From the NCBI GenBank assembly GCA_004369045.1, contig ML213504.1:529508-593507 (forward strand): a stretch of DNA of 64,000 nt, given 5' to 3'. Position numbers and translations under genes: made by a program. Below the pieces are notes generated by a model, which was not told where the DNA came from, searched no databases, and saw only the letters and a program-made list of their open reading frames with translations. Below are positions 10,706-21,959 of this stretch, piece after piece. The DNA is from Heliocybe sulcata (lineage: Eukaryota > Basidiomycota > Agaricomycetes > Gloeophyllales > Gloeophyllaceae). Within the stretch, counting starts at the first letter, position 1; the number at the start of each line of letters is the position of its first letter.

Positions 10706-12171
10706 GCGCCACGGGGAACCCCATCGGTCAAACAGGAATCACCGTCCGGCACACTGGCCCAGAAGCGTTGACATAATTTGAATGCCGGCTGCTGCACAGC
10801 AGTAAGACTTCTCGTAAGTATCTGACCGAATGAGGGACGCTGCGGGAAGATCGATAAATCGCCGCCGGCATTCTTGAGCGGCAGAGATGTTCAACTGCAC
10901 ATATAAGGGAACTACTACGGGCACTGCTGCAGTGAAAGAAGTCAGAGGGACTCTCGCACAATAAGCAGAACGCACCACGGTACAAGAAGAGCCAAGCTTC
11001 CATTTTCCGGAGTCGCGGCATCCCAGGGGACAATCCAGAACACAGCCTCCCAGAAGGAGCAGGGTGGATTGTCTATCATATGCACAGCTTTGCGCACACA
11101 CTGTCGACCGTACCGCATTCTTTACGGCGGAGATACCAGGAGAGCAGTCCTGGGCAGAACCGAGTAAGAGCTCCCTCCCTTGCGAGACGTAGCACAGTGA
11201 GGATTACAAGGTAACCAGGGACCTCCAGGGCCAGAGGCTGGCACTGACATGAAGGGCGCAAGTTAGCACAGGTCCTGTCAACGACCCTGGTACAGTCAGT
11301 TCCTTCCGCTTCCAGTCGTTTCTTGCCTACCCTGTCTCGCTTTTGAGACAGCCTTGAATCACCGCTCGGGCTCGGAGGCTCCGCGTTCACAGGACGCTGG
11401 TCTCCTGTCGTCTTTATCTGGACAATTGCCGTTTCAGCATAAGTATAGCTCTTGCCTGACGCATTTCATCGAGTAGCATAGACATTCCGATCGAACGCGA
11501 TATGCTCACCTTTCTGCAGGGTATGCGACCAACATGAAGTTCCCCGGGAACACTGCGGCGTGCATAAAAGTCTCCAATCAATGAAACGCACTCGGTCCCA
11601 CTACGCCCGCTGCCGTAAGTATGCCCTCGGCTTGAGGACCTCGAAGGTTAAAACTACGGATTTCGCTCATCCGTAACCCCAGCTTCTTGATCAAAATAGG
11701 GTTTATCTGAGGACTTCAAATGTATAAGCGTATAACATACCAGCTTCGCCCTTCGCAGCAACCCAACTGCAACCCATTTCTCAAGGTTATCCTATCCCGT
11801 GGCTTCTATGGTGTTATTGTGAAAGGGGTGATACCAATTATCGAAGCCTTCAACGCGCGGCCACCAGTATCATGTCGCCGCGCCCGCGTCTACGTTCTTG
11901 AGAACTTGACTACAACCACGTAGAGCTCACTATATACCTGCTCTTCTGGATAGCTGCCAGTATGTTTCACACAACTTGAGTCGGCCATTCTGCCTCTGTA
12001 CTTCGACTTGTGATAATGCACTTGCTGTGCTCGATCATTGTCTGTCGCACGCGAGACACTAGCTATTCAAGCACCGCCTAATGCTATTCAAATTCCTGCT
12101 CACCTCCATCTGAGAGACCGAGGTCTTCACATACTACTGTAGTTCGAGGCTACCGCAGGAGAAGCGAAAGG
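10706..12171. other. intergenic, no gene supported
   Basis: About 1.5 kb. Frames at 10728-11033 and 11076-11390 (-) lie where the N-terminal half of F-box copy B would be, but no F-box pattern is visible. Small + frames near 11720 look random. The region nearest 12172 must hold the promoter of the BTB gene. Confidence 0.4.
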
Positions 12172-14546
12172 ATGTCAGACCACTTTCGCCTATCAACACC
12201 TTTGTCTTCTTCCCCAGGACGGCCATCGCCTTTGTCTCGTCCTCACTTCCCCTGGACCACGTATACCCATCGGCACTCAAGCTCCTCTGTATCTCTTCCA
12301 ACCATTGGGACCTCCTCACCCGTGGTAGGACCGCAAAATATAACCGACCCAAGGTCCCTGTCCAGACTCAGCACCCCTTTCCCAGCTGTTCCTGCTAGTA
12401 CAGCGAGGCAGAGCACCCTAGTTGGCATGCAGGATGACGGGATGAGGCATTGGAACTTCACTGCACGTCATGTCTTCGGTTGGTGAAGCATATTGCTTAA
12501 TGTGTTTTAGGCGTTCGAGTGGGTCGTGCGCGATGTACGCAAACTCAAAGAGTTCATGGAGGATGGTGCTGTAAATGAGGAAGAGTTGCCAAACGGCGGC
12601 GACCAGCAAGAGGATTTCGAGATATTCAAAGAATCTCCCATTCTTGGTGAAGGCAAGTTCAAGTTAGAAATAGGTAAGTGTGCGCTTCAGTAAGCAAGGT
12701 CATGGCGAAGTGCTGAATGGAAGTCGCTGTGCAGCTAGATCACCTGCAGTTGAGGGGCGGACACCAACATTGTCGTTATTTTTGACATCGCTATTGGTCG
12801 ACTATGCTCATGACTATGAAATGTCCGCGTCTATGATGACTGCCATCAAGTGCCAAGACGATCGCGCGGGGGAGAGAGGTGCGCGAGCCGACTGGGTATG
12901 GGAGCACTGGGATAATGAATGGATATTCAGGCAAGAACGAGAGGTTTGGGGTGAGCATCTTAACAGTGCTGTTCTTGAACTCCACAATAATGCTACATAA
13001 TCAGAATGCCCTTTGCCCTCTCTGTCGTCGCTCTTGGAGTCCCCTAGGGTCCACGAAACGGATTCGTTTGTCATCTGCGTACAGATCCATAGTCCGACTG
13101 GACCCTTCTTCCCCCAACAGTCATCTGCGTACTATGTTCCCCGTGATCTCCTTGACGGCCTCGAAGCGTCATTGGACAATGCGAGTAAGTTTGAGCAACA
13201 AGGTGTATAGTGTGTCAACTGACTAGTGTAATAGACACCGGTGACGTTAGGTTTGTCTGCTTGGAGCGGCAGGAGCAACTGCAACCCCAGTCGCCAGGGT
13301 CACCTAATACTTCCACAAGTCGTCGATCGTCATCGTCTTGTTCACATGGACCCTTCCACTCCCACATAACAGCTCGGAAGCGTATTATCTACGCACATTC
13401 CGACATCCTCACACGACGTTCGGAGTACTTCGCCACTATGTTAACTTCCTCCTTCTCGGAGAACGCTTCGGCGGCGGGAGAACGCAAGGTCTTCACCATT
13501 GTTGTTGAGGAAGCCGACTTCGTCACCATCTACTGGCTCCTGAAATGGGTATACGCCAATTGGCTGCTATTCAAAGAGAGCGACGACCCGCGAATCGCTG
13601 TCGATGGCGTAGGTGCAGGCTGGAGTGCGAAGTGGTTGAGCAGCCGGGGTGGGAGTGGCGAATGGGATTGGAGGACGTTCAACAAGAATGTCCCGTTTGA
13701 TGACGCTAGCAGGGACGACGCCAAGAGCGTAACAAGCGTAGAGAGCGCCAGATCCAGTGGTGATCGTCGTGGCGGGAAAGGGAAGCAGTCTTTGGGCACG
13801 CCGACAGCCCCTGTGACGCCCTCTGGATCGAAGTCCGTATCGTCGTCAAAGACTACTCCCCCGTCCCAGCATGGTATGTCGCGAGCCGCGCCGTCGAGTG
13901 TCTCGCGGCGCACTGGTGCAGGAGCTGGGACAGCTGTGGGTGCGCCTGCGGTAGCAATCCCCATTCCTGATGCGCCGCCCGTATCGGTGCGGCCGAAGCC
14001 CGTCCCCCTTGCTCTGCCCTCTTCGCACTACACGCTGTCGCCGTTGACGCAGAGGCATCTACCAGCTGTCAGTTCGACGCCGGATCCACATCCTCATCCG
14101 ACCGCAGCGTCTCCCCCCGCATCGGCGTTGTCCATGTATCAAGTCGCGCATCGTTATGCTATGCCTGGCTTAGCGTCGCTTGCCTTGGAGCATATTATGT
14201 CTACGATTACGCCGACATCAAGCTTTGCATTGTTACTCGCGACAACCGTTTGGGATGAGTTGCATTCGTTCGTAGAGGTCAGTCATTCATAGATCAATGG
14301 GCTTCTCGATATTCAGTCTCGCAACAGGACTACGTGGTGGAGAAGTGGGATGAAGTGTCTGTCTCGGAAGAGTTTGAGCAGTGCTGTCAAGAAGTTGCGG
14401 CCGGAGAGTATGCGCAATCCTAGTTCTTCGTCCGCTACTTCCGTTACTGACTTCTGTTTAGATGGGGTTCCGAAGGAGGGAAGACTATGATGGCACTGTT
14501 TCGACGATTGCGTTCTCCGAGCGCGCTGGGCTTTTCCAGGTCGTGA
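12172..14546 (+). CDS. BTB/POZ domain protein
   Basis: Seven exons (12172-12462, 12511-12673, 12735-12950, 13005-13184, 13235-14277, 14328-14407, 14462-14546) sum to exactly 686 codons. The N-terminus is Ser/Pro-rich and disordered. Next come a conserved region (AFEWVVRDVRKLKEFMEDG) and a MATH-like or ancillary domain (FVICVQIHSPTGPFF, YYVPRDLLDGLE). The BTB core follows: KRIIYAHSDILTRRSEYFAT, MLTSSFSENA, FTIVVEEADFVTIYWLLKWV. This core is interrupted by a ~180-residue low-complexity Ser/Pro/Gly insertion before the last helices (MYQVAHRYAMPGLASLALEH). It is probably an adaptor for a Cul3 ligase or a scaffold. The first intron appears to be GC-AG (donor GCACGT at 12463); the exact reading frame of the sum supports it. 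Confidence 0.85.
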
Positions 14547-14888
14547 CTTGCTTCCTGTCTTTCCGATCGAAATCTGGGAAGTTGAGGCCTGACAATATAC
14601 GTGACTACTTGTGGCTTGGAAGGTTGCATAAGATACTTGTTGTATGGTGTTAGCAAAAGTCTACGCCCTTGGATTCTGCACCTGGACGCGTCCAGGTGCG
14701 GTAGAAGGAGCGTGAGCAGCACAGCATTTGCTTAATCAGCGCCTATCGAATGCCGCTGACTGCCTTATTGGTCGACGGACCTGCCGCGCAAAATGCAGCG
14801 ATAAGATAGCCATGCGTGCCTATATATTCGGGCGGGCCTGGCTCTGCTCAACGCTGGCCTCGTCCTCCCCCGCTTTTCTCTGCGCAAA
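14547..14888 (+). promoter_or_regulatory. promoter region of the dioxygenase gene
   Basis: Holds a perfect 22-bp palindrome (14678-14699) and a TATA-like TATATATT at 14821-14828, about 60 bp before the ATG at 14889. No gene is seen. Confidence 0.5.
14678..14699. promoter_or_regulatory. 22-bp perfect palindrome centred on ACGCGT
   Basis: GCACCTGGACGCGTCCAGGT plus GC reads identically on both strands. The centre is the MluI box ACGCGT, flanked by CACCTG E-box-like halves. It lies 190 bp before the dioxygenase start and 132 bp after the BTB stop. It could bind a dimeric factor or extrude as a hairpin. Confidence 0.55.
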
Positions 14889-16320
14889 ATGTTCGCCCTC
14901 AAGCAGGCTGCCTCAGTCTCCGCCGCCGTCCGCAGCACCCGCTCAGCGCTGCCCTGCAGGATCGCCAGGTGCACACTCGCGACGTTAGCTGAGGTATGAG
15001 ACTAGATGCTCAACCCAGAGCCGGAAAGTCTGATCGCATCCTAGGACGTTAAGTCGGGAACGAACTTCCGCATTCCTCTTATCGACTTCAGTAAGTTTAC
15101 GCAGGCCAAGACGGCGGACGAGAAGAAGAGGACGGCCCAGGATATCGTGGACGGGTTCCGGGAGGTCGGATTCGTATACCTTGACAAGCATGGTATACCC
15201 GACTGGCAGGTCGAAAACGCATTCAAGAAGGTACGCATGTTTATATGAGACGAATGCTCTTGTCTCAGCTTCCCGCACTTCTCCCAGAGTGCACAATTCT
15301 TCTCCTTACCCCAAGAGACCAAGGTGCGTACCTATTGCCTCCGTACAACGACCGGTAGATCCTCACCCATATCTGGCAGGATAAACTAGCATGGGAGGAT
15401 CCTCGTTCAAATCGTGGTTACGTTCGAGTCGGCCGTGAACGTGTGACGCAGGTGCAGGACGCTGCTGAAATCGCAGCTCTCCGAGCCAAGGCACCTGACA
15501 CGAAGGAGAGCATGGAGATCGGACGGGACTGGGACCCGACATGGAGAAACATGTGGCCTCAAGAGGCTGACGCTCCCGGTTTCAAGCAGACCATGTTGGA
15601 CTTCTTCAGGGTACGACGTTCCGTGGCCTTGGAAGTCGGGTGACTGAGCTTGCCTGCGTATAGACTTGCCATGACCTGCACACTGTCGTGATGCGTGCCA
15701 TCGCCCTTGGTCTCGATCTAGATGAGCCGTTCTTCCAGGACAAGATTGATGGACAGTGGCACAACCTCCGGCTTCTTGCGTACCCTCCGATTCGACGGTC
15801 CTTGTTAGAGAAGGAGGGTCAGGCGAGAGCTGGCGCTCACTCTGGTTAGTGCTACATCAATCAACGCTTGCCACTGAAATTATAACTCACCATGTGCAGA
15901 TTATGGTACTTTGACCCTGCTATTCCAAGATTCCGTGGGCGGACTCCAAGTCCAGAACCCGCACACGAAGGAGTACCAGGCTGCGCCCCCTATCGTAAGC
16001 TCCCCTACCTAGCGACCTATTCTATTCTGACATGGTACTATCTATAGCCTGGGACCATCGTAATCAACGCGGGCGACCTCCTCGCCCGCTGGAGCAACGA
16101 CGTCCTCCGCTCGACCCTCCACCGCGTTGTCGCCCCTCCCGCCAAGAAAGTGAGCGAGACAGAATCCATTACGCCCGCCCGCCAGTCCATTGCTTTCTTC
16201 TGCAACCCCAACTTCGACGCGATGATCTCGTGCTTGCCTAACTGCGGGAAAGAAGCCAAGTACTCCCCCGTCACGACTGAGCAGTACATTGTGCGGCGGC
16301 TGGGGGAGACGTACACCTGA
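14889..16320 (+). CDS. 2-oxoglutarate/Fe(II)-dependent dioxygenase, IPNS-like
   Basis: Seven exons give about 368 residues, normal for the isopenicillin-N-synthase-like superfamily. The N-terminus (MFALKQAASVSAAVRSTRSA) is rich in Ala/Arg/Ser without acids, like a mitochondrial presequence. The DIOX_N domain follows (FRIPLIDFSKF, GFREVGFVYLDKHGIPD), with NRGYVRVGRERV typical of the family. The catalytic core has the Fe-binding H-x-D in HSDYGTLTLLFQD, split by an intron inside the Asp codon, a second His in RSTLHRVV, and the 2OG-binding R-x-S in PARQSIAFF. All three iron ligands are present, so it should be active. The substrate is unknown; fungal relatives oxidise small secondary or primary metabolites. 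Promoter: TATA-like box and palindrome described above. Confidence 0.92.
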
Positions 16321-16517
16321 TGTAGTGCGCTTGTGATCTTGTATTCTGTTGATTTCTTGCTTTCATGAGGGTTATATGATATGGCGGGATGCGTAATGCG
16401 CATATTGTCAGATATCATGCAGGCGTATCAGTACTACGCGTTCTAGGCGCTATTCAGGAGATTGTAAGGATCGAGCATCATGTTCATGAGTTAGAAAAAT
16501 CATGAGGCGTAACAGAT

Positions 16518-17564
16518 CTACCAATTGTCCGAGTCAGAACCGTCGTACCGACCGAGGGAGAACGGCGCCTTCTCTTCTTCGGACCACTTGGAGATATCCC
16601 ATTCAGGCGGCCCTCGGAGTGGGAGCCTCGGCACGCGAGACAGACATTTCTTGTAGTCCTTCCAGACCTTCGCAAGATCATAGTTTCGATCGTTGTCGCC
16701 CTCGTTCGCCTCACCCTGCCACCACTCCTCACCCTCCTCCTCGCTGTCTTCCTCGTCATCATCAGGCTCCTCGATAGCCTTCCTAGCAGCCCTTTTCTCG
16801 TCCTCGGGCAGACTCGCAATCCACTCTTCCCGGCGCGCTGTCTCCAAGGCTTTGTCCTCCTCGGACTTGTCCGCGAAGAGGCGCTTGCCGATACCTTTGC
16901 AGACGACATAGTAGTTGGATTTGCCTCCGATACCTATAATATTCTCGCCCCATTCGGCGGCGCCCCGTAGGAGGGTCTCAAGGCTCGGGAAGTGCGCCGT
17001 GTCCAGCTTGTTCTGCGCTTTGATTTTGCGGAGGACCTCCATTAGGCATGCACCGTAGGCCTTGTCCGTCGCGATGACCTGGTCTCCATCATCGAGCACT
17101 TCATACATCTGTCAGTCACCACAACTTGGACACGAGAAGGTACGATTTACTCGGCCACATTGAGCATATGTCTTGGAAGATAGTCAGCGCCTCTAACGAA
17201 TAATATGCCTCGTCGTACTGCTCTTTCACAATCTGGCCGTGAAGCGCAGTTAGCTTGTCATGTATCAGCTGCAAGACAGCATAGTTGAAGTAATCTGGTC
17301 ATGGTCCTGGTGAGAGTTGCTATCCATATATGCGTACGACGCACCATTGTATATATGCATGCCGAAATTGTCGGGATCTCGTTGGTCTGCCTGAGCGAGC
17401 AGTCCAATAATTGCATCCTTCGCCTTCTGAGAGATGAACGTCTTGGTGTTGAGGAACGTGTAGCCTTCTGGTAGAACGCGTTGAACGCTCTGCTTGGAAC
17501 TTATTAGCACCATCACTGCAGACCAAGATGAAAGCTGCCGACTTACAGGCTGACTGGTAGCCAT
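16518..17564 (-). CDS. conserved hypothetical protein with acidic tail
   Basis: Not recognised. Spliced - strand gene whose first exon is only 18 nt (MATSQP, 17547-17564), followed by 17345-17489 and a third exon from 17294. The frame continues through a 51-bp intron with an internal AG (…TIFQDICSMWP joined to MLDDGDQVIATD). The middle is helical (YGACLMEVLRKIKAQNKLD, WGENIIGIGGKSNYYVVCKG). Near the end is a strongly acidic stretch (EEPDDDEEDSEEEGEEWW), then DLAKVWKDYKKCLSRVPRLP and SLGRYDGSDSDNW. Cytosolic or nuclear; no signal or membrane segment. The helical repeats might be TPR-like, but this is a guess. It lies tail-to-tail with the dioxygenase. Confidence 0.75.
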
Positions 17565-17858
17565 CTATACTTGTGTCAAGGACGAATGAAATTAGGGTAT
17601 AATTAGAATAGTAATGTTTGCAGATTGTCGCAGCTTCAGAGAAAGTATAGTCGGGTTTCGTTAACGCGCTTCGGCTCTAATTGCTGCACGTGATCGTGCC
17701 CCTCCCTCAGATCGTTCGAGCTCTATCCTCATTTTATTCAGGTCAACACACAAACAGAAACAGCTATGCACAAAAGAGACAATGATAATGTACAACATTG
17801 TAATATAAAGTTACCTGCAGATATCACACGCCAGATAGGCAGAAGATATTGGTCCCGC

Positions 17859-19730
17859 TTAGGTCTTCTTCTTGAACAGCGCGATGGTATGTTGACCACC
17901 GCACGAAACAGAATGCGCGGACCATGATCCGCCCTCCTTCCTGACGACAACCGTCGGAGTCAACGCTTCCTCATCGTCCCCAATACCAAGCTCGCCCTGG
18001 GTCTGCGCCCCCCACGCATAGAGCGCCCCTCCGGCGGTGACAGCGAGATTGTTATGCGTCCCCGCAGAAACGTGCACAACGGGGTCACTGGGGTCAGGGA
18101 AAGCAACGAGAGCCGGGACGGGTAGGAAGTTGTCGTATTCCCTATCCTTGAATGCAGGATCGTCCTCGGCCAAACCAAGTTGCCCGTCGTTGGAGCGGCC
18201 ACAGGCGTAGACCTTGCCTTTGCCGGTCAAGAACAACGTGTGATGATCACCCCCAGCGATCTGCACGACCTCATCCTCGCCCCCTAGTTCCTCCTTACTC
18301 AGTCCAACGACTTCTTTCGGCGAGTGCACTTCGCCATCGATTGTAGCGTTGGAGTACCCGGTCCCGGTCTGGCCCATGGTATTGAGGCCCCAGCCCCAAA
18401 CCACGCCCTTCTCGTCCACAGCAAATGAAGCATTATTTCCAGCACCCACAACCTTAGCCTTCCGCGTACGGCTGCCAAGAACGATCTTCTCCGGCGCTGT
18501 GCCGTGAATTTTCCGACGCTGGATCACTTTGCGTCCGAGTTGGCCCTCCTCGCCAGCACCCAGGGTGTAGATGTTTCCATGGGTTGTAAGCACTAGAAGA
18601 TGGTTATTGCCGGAGGCGACGGAGACAAATTTCTCGATATCGCCAGGGTGATGCTTCAGCTCCAAGATGGGTGCTGGTAGAAACTGGCGCTTCGATTCGC
18701 TGGAGAAGCCAAGCGATCCTTGATTATCCTTAAATTCGGGTCAGTATCGGTGATTGGGACATCGATAAGAAAGATATATTCACCCGAAATGATCCCCACA
18801 CTCTTAATTCACCCTCAGTACTAACAGCGGCGCAAACATTGTCGCCTGCAGCAATCTTCACTGCCCTGAACTTCTCATCTGTTAACGTTTGCAAAGGGTA
18901 TGGTGTCGCAGTCAGCTGGTCAACGTCCAGCTTCTCGTCCGCATTCTCAGGGTCAGACACGTCGGTCGTCACACGGCCCAGTGCACCCTCATCGTTGACA
19001 CCACACGACCAGACCTACGGTATTGTCAGTCATCAGTGGAGTAGTACAGCCAGAATATGCTTACAGTGCCCTTCTCATCCACAAATATGGTATGCATACC
19101 GCCCGCAGCTATGGCCTCCAAGCCAGCACCCTCTTCGCCAAAGGCACCCTTCTTAATCTGCTCCTCAATCCACACATTCCTCTTCGGCTTAGGATACTCA
19201 TCGAGCAAACCAGGACCCATCCCGAGTTGACCGAAGTTCCCGGCACCCCAGCCCCAGAGCTGATACGGAGGTCGAACATGTTCGGGAGGAACAGGAAGGG
19301 GATTGAAATACGGGGCCTGTTTCTTGACAGGCTTGGGTGCTTTCGGTGCTTTAGGCTCCTTAGCCACCTTCGGGGCAGCCTCCTTCGTTGTCTTCGCGGG
19401 CGCCTCCTTGGCCGCGGGGGTCTTGGCTCGCGGCGTTTTGGCAGGAGCAGGCTCTGCGGGAGCAGCCTTCTTGGCGGTTCGACTTCTTGGAGCTTTGTTC
19501 TCCTCCGTATCAGTTGTTTCGCCCTTCTTAGTTGCCACGGTGCGTTTCCGCTTGGGAGCAGGCGGGGGTGATGGTGATGTGTCAGGCGATGCCGCCCTCT
19601 TCACGGGAGCACGGCTACGGCTACTCGGCCTGGTCGCGGTTTTCTCAGCAGCCTTAGCAGTAGCTTTGGGGGCGGGCTTGGGCGCAGGTTTGGCGGCGGG
19701 CGCCGCCCTGGATGATCGTCGCGGTGGCAT
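17859..19730 (-). CDS. RCC1: RCC1, guanine nucleotide exchange factor for Ran
   Basis: Chromatin-bound Ran GEF that sets the RanGTP gradient for nuclear transport and mitosis (Pim1 in fission yeast, Prp20/Srm1 in budding yeast). Seven-bladed beta-propeller repeats are evident: LWGWGAGNFGQLGMGP, IAAGGMHTIFVDEKG, WSCGVNDEGALGR, IAAGDNVCAAVSTEGELRVW, VASGNNHLLVLTTHGNIYTL, VGAGNNASFAVDEKGVVWGW, IAGGDHHTLFLTGKGKVYAC, VSAGTHNNLAVTAGGALYAW and VSCGGQHTIALFKKKT at the end. The first ~140 residues are a Lys/Ala/Pro tail resembling linker-histone tails (KAAEKTATRPSSRSR, PKAPKAPKPVKKQ), suited to DNA or chromatin binding. The start chosen is ATG 19730 (MPPRRSSRAAP). The frame is open further upstream but without a better start. 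At least two short introns interrupt the propeller. Confidence 0.95.
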
Positions 19731-21225
19731 CGTGTTTCGCAAAGGAATGTTCAATTTTACGTCGCAGAGAGAGGTTGCTCGAGTGAAAGCAATGGCGACG
19801 TCTAAGAAGCAGAGAAGTGTACGCGCCGCAGTCTGATGGCAGCGTCGAGGACGCTGCGGAGGGAAGGTGGTGGTAGAGGAACAAGAGCGACACCCCGCCA
19901 CAACAGCACTCACTCGGCGCGTATGTACATCTCGTCCGTGGGAACATCTTCGCACGTGACAGACGCGTCTCGTCAATCAGTCACTGGACCCACAGAAGTC
20001 GCACGCCGCCGTTAAATGTCTCTATATGCGTGTAGAACTCTCTTGTTTCTCTATCTCAGGTATATTATCCCTCGTACTATGGACGGATCATGACTCAGAG
20101 ACTTGAACTATAATGACACCATCCCACCCTCATACACAACCCAAATGCATCCCTCACACATTTCACCAGGGATCAGCTTCGCTAACCCATAAGGCGCTGC
20201 AGTCATACTCGCTAGGAAGTACGCTATTTAGAAGCGCAGGGAGGGACCTCGATGGCAAGGCGTCATGCAAGCCTTCGTCCAGTACGACGATTCAGAGGCG
20301 ACCCGGAGACCGGTATATCAAGTCACTGAACGTTTCACCCCAAGCGGGCAGTTCGCAGTGGTATAAGCGCGCACTTCTTGCACCCTACACTTGCGGTTTG
20401 AGCTCTTGCCTGGTGCACGACAAGCCTTCTTCACGTATTCCAGGTGTATCAGCACGAAGTGGGTACCTACAAAACAAACTCAGTCAGGTATAAGGTTGGC
20501 ATAGACGATGCATCTCATCAATTGCGCGGCGCTCAGGACTGCAGTCGCGGCAGGCTAGCGGCCTGATGCCTACGCCTCCGTTTCACAAACGCCTCATGCC
20601 TGAGTACCACCTCTTTCCCGTAAAGTCTCGCGTTCTGCCTTGCGCTCCAAGAGTCCGCACTACTGTATAAGCGGAACGATTGGTGTGTAGGCCAGTGAGC
20701 ACTCCACATTCATTCCTTATGCAGTGAGCGCCCTCATCCACTGAGTGGACCATGCTTGCACGAGAGTGTCTCCCAAGCCGGCCTCGCACTTTTCGCCAGC
20801 CCGAAAGACCAGCCTCCCGGCCTGCGCAGAGTCAGCACTGCAGACAAAGGGATACGGAGAAACCTTTAAAGGGACGCCGTGCGAAAGAAGACCGGAGGAT
20901 TTACCGCGATACCGTTCGAGTGGCGAGTTATCATCGCACTGACGGTGCCGGCTCCGAGGGACATCCATATTCGGGGTTGAAGGAACTCGGATGAGGAAGA
21001 TGACCAGGTCGTCAGTGAGTTGAATCGACGTTGGAAAAAGCATTCAATAATGTACATAGAGTACAATATGCATCAGGAAGAGCGTATTGACAGAATCGCT
21101 GATCCTTAAGTATGGTTCAGGACGGGTCCAAAGACAATCAAGGTACGACTCACAGGATTGGTACCGCCGGAGGCCAGGCTTCGTCTTTCCCCGACTCATC
21201 CCAATCCTATACATACGATGTCTGA
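19731..21225. other. intergenic, with a possible unassigned terminal exon (-) near 20530-20665
   Basis: About 1.5 kb. At roughly 20530-20665 on the - strand a short frame reads LYGKEVVLRHEAFVKRRRRH and then stops. It is preceded by a good acceptor (TTATACAG). This could be the last exon of a small basic protein, but I could not link convincing upstream exons. The rest shows nothing clear. Confidence 0.3.
19953..19970. promoter_or_regulatory. CACGTG E-box next to palindrome AGACGCGTCT, RCC1 promoter
   Basis: CACGTG at 19953-19958 is followed by the perfect 10-bp palindrome AGACGCGTCT (19961-19970), about 225 bp upstream of the RCC1 start. An MluI box is plausible for a cell-cycle gene, but single boxes of this length occur by chance. 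Confidence 0.3.
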
Positions 21226-21783
21226 TCATGCTCGCACGACAGATCTGATGTTATAGTCCCGCTTAAAGTTCTCGAACTCCTGTTCTTTCGATTTATACTG
21301 CTCCGCGAGAGTGGACACTACTTTCCGGATCTGTGGGTACGTCCGGCAGGCCAGTCGTTAAGCGAGAAAAATAACCGAGAGGAGCAAAACACATACCCCA
21401 TCTCGGTTGGTCTGGAGTGCCGGAACGACGTCCTTCACGGTCCGTTCGACCAGGACACCGCCGATGAGGCGAAAGCATTTGCGATCCGGTTCATCTGCGA
21501 GGGCTTCCTCCAAAGTGCCCAGAACCAGACTACAGAAGCGCAGGATCGAATAAGCCAAGCGTAACAATAAACAGCAAATACTCACGTATGCTCTTCGGCC
21601 TCTTGTTCTAACTCGCCGATTTTGCCAGCCAAGGCCTGCAAATCACTCTGCAGATTGGTGTAGTTTTGCTGCAACTCTGGCTGGTCCATTTCAGTGTAAA
21701 CGGCAGAAGCGACACAATTTTGTGTACACACCCTGCTCTGAGAGAGGTGGGACCTTCGCCTTGCTGGATTTTGCAGACGCCAT
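21226..21783 (-). CDS. GIM4: prefoldin subunit 2
   Basis: Beta-type subunit of the hexameric prefoldin (GimC) chaperone, which delivers nascent actin and tubulin to CCT. Exons join to MASAKSSKAKVPPLSEQE, then LQQNYTNLQSDLQALAGKIG (first coiled-coil), EAEEHSLVLGTLEEAL, and KCFRLIGGVLVERTVKDVVP, the family's signature hairpin. NRDG and IRKVVSTLAEQYKSKEQEFE (second coiled-coil) follow, ending NIRSVVRA. Length near 125 residues fits the eukaryotic PFD2 family. Start ATG 21783 is divergent from NDUFS8, with 176 bp between the two start codons. Confidence 0.93.
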
Positions 21784-21959
21784 AGTGAACGAAGGGACAG
21801 AAGAGCGTGATTGGTAGGCCGCGGGCGAGGTCGGTAAAGCGCCCGGCGCCAGCTGTTTTCCGAGTGACGTGATTGGTCGAAGCGTCTTCCTTGCTCCGTC
21901 TGCAGTTAGACATAATCTCTGTTTCCTCGCCGCTGCTGGCAACGTCGACCACCTCCGCC

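Noticed and set aside
19303-19836. 177-codon Ala/Gly/Leu-rich frame on the + strand resembling a membrane protein
   Set aside because: Antisense of the Lys/Ala/Pro tail of RCC1; composition follows from the complementary codons.
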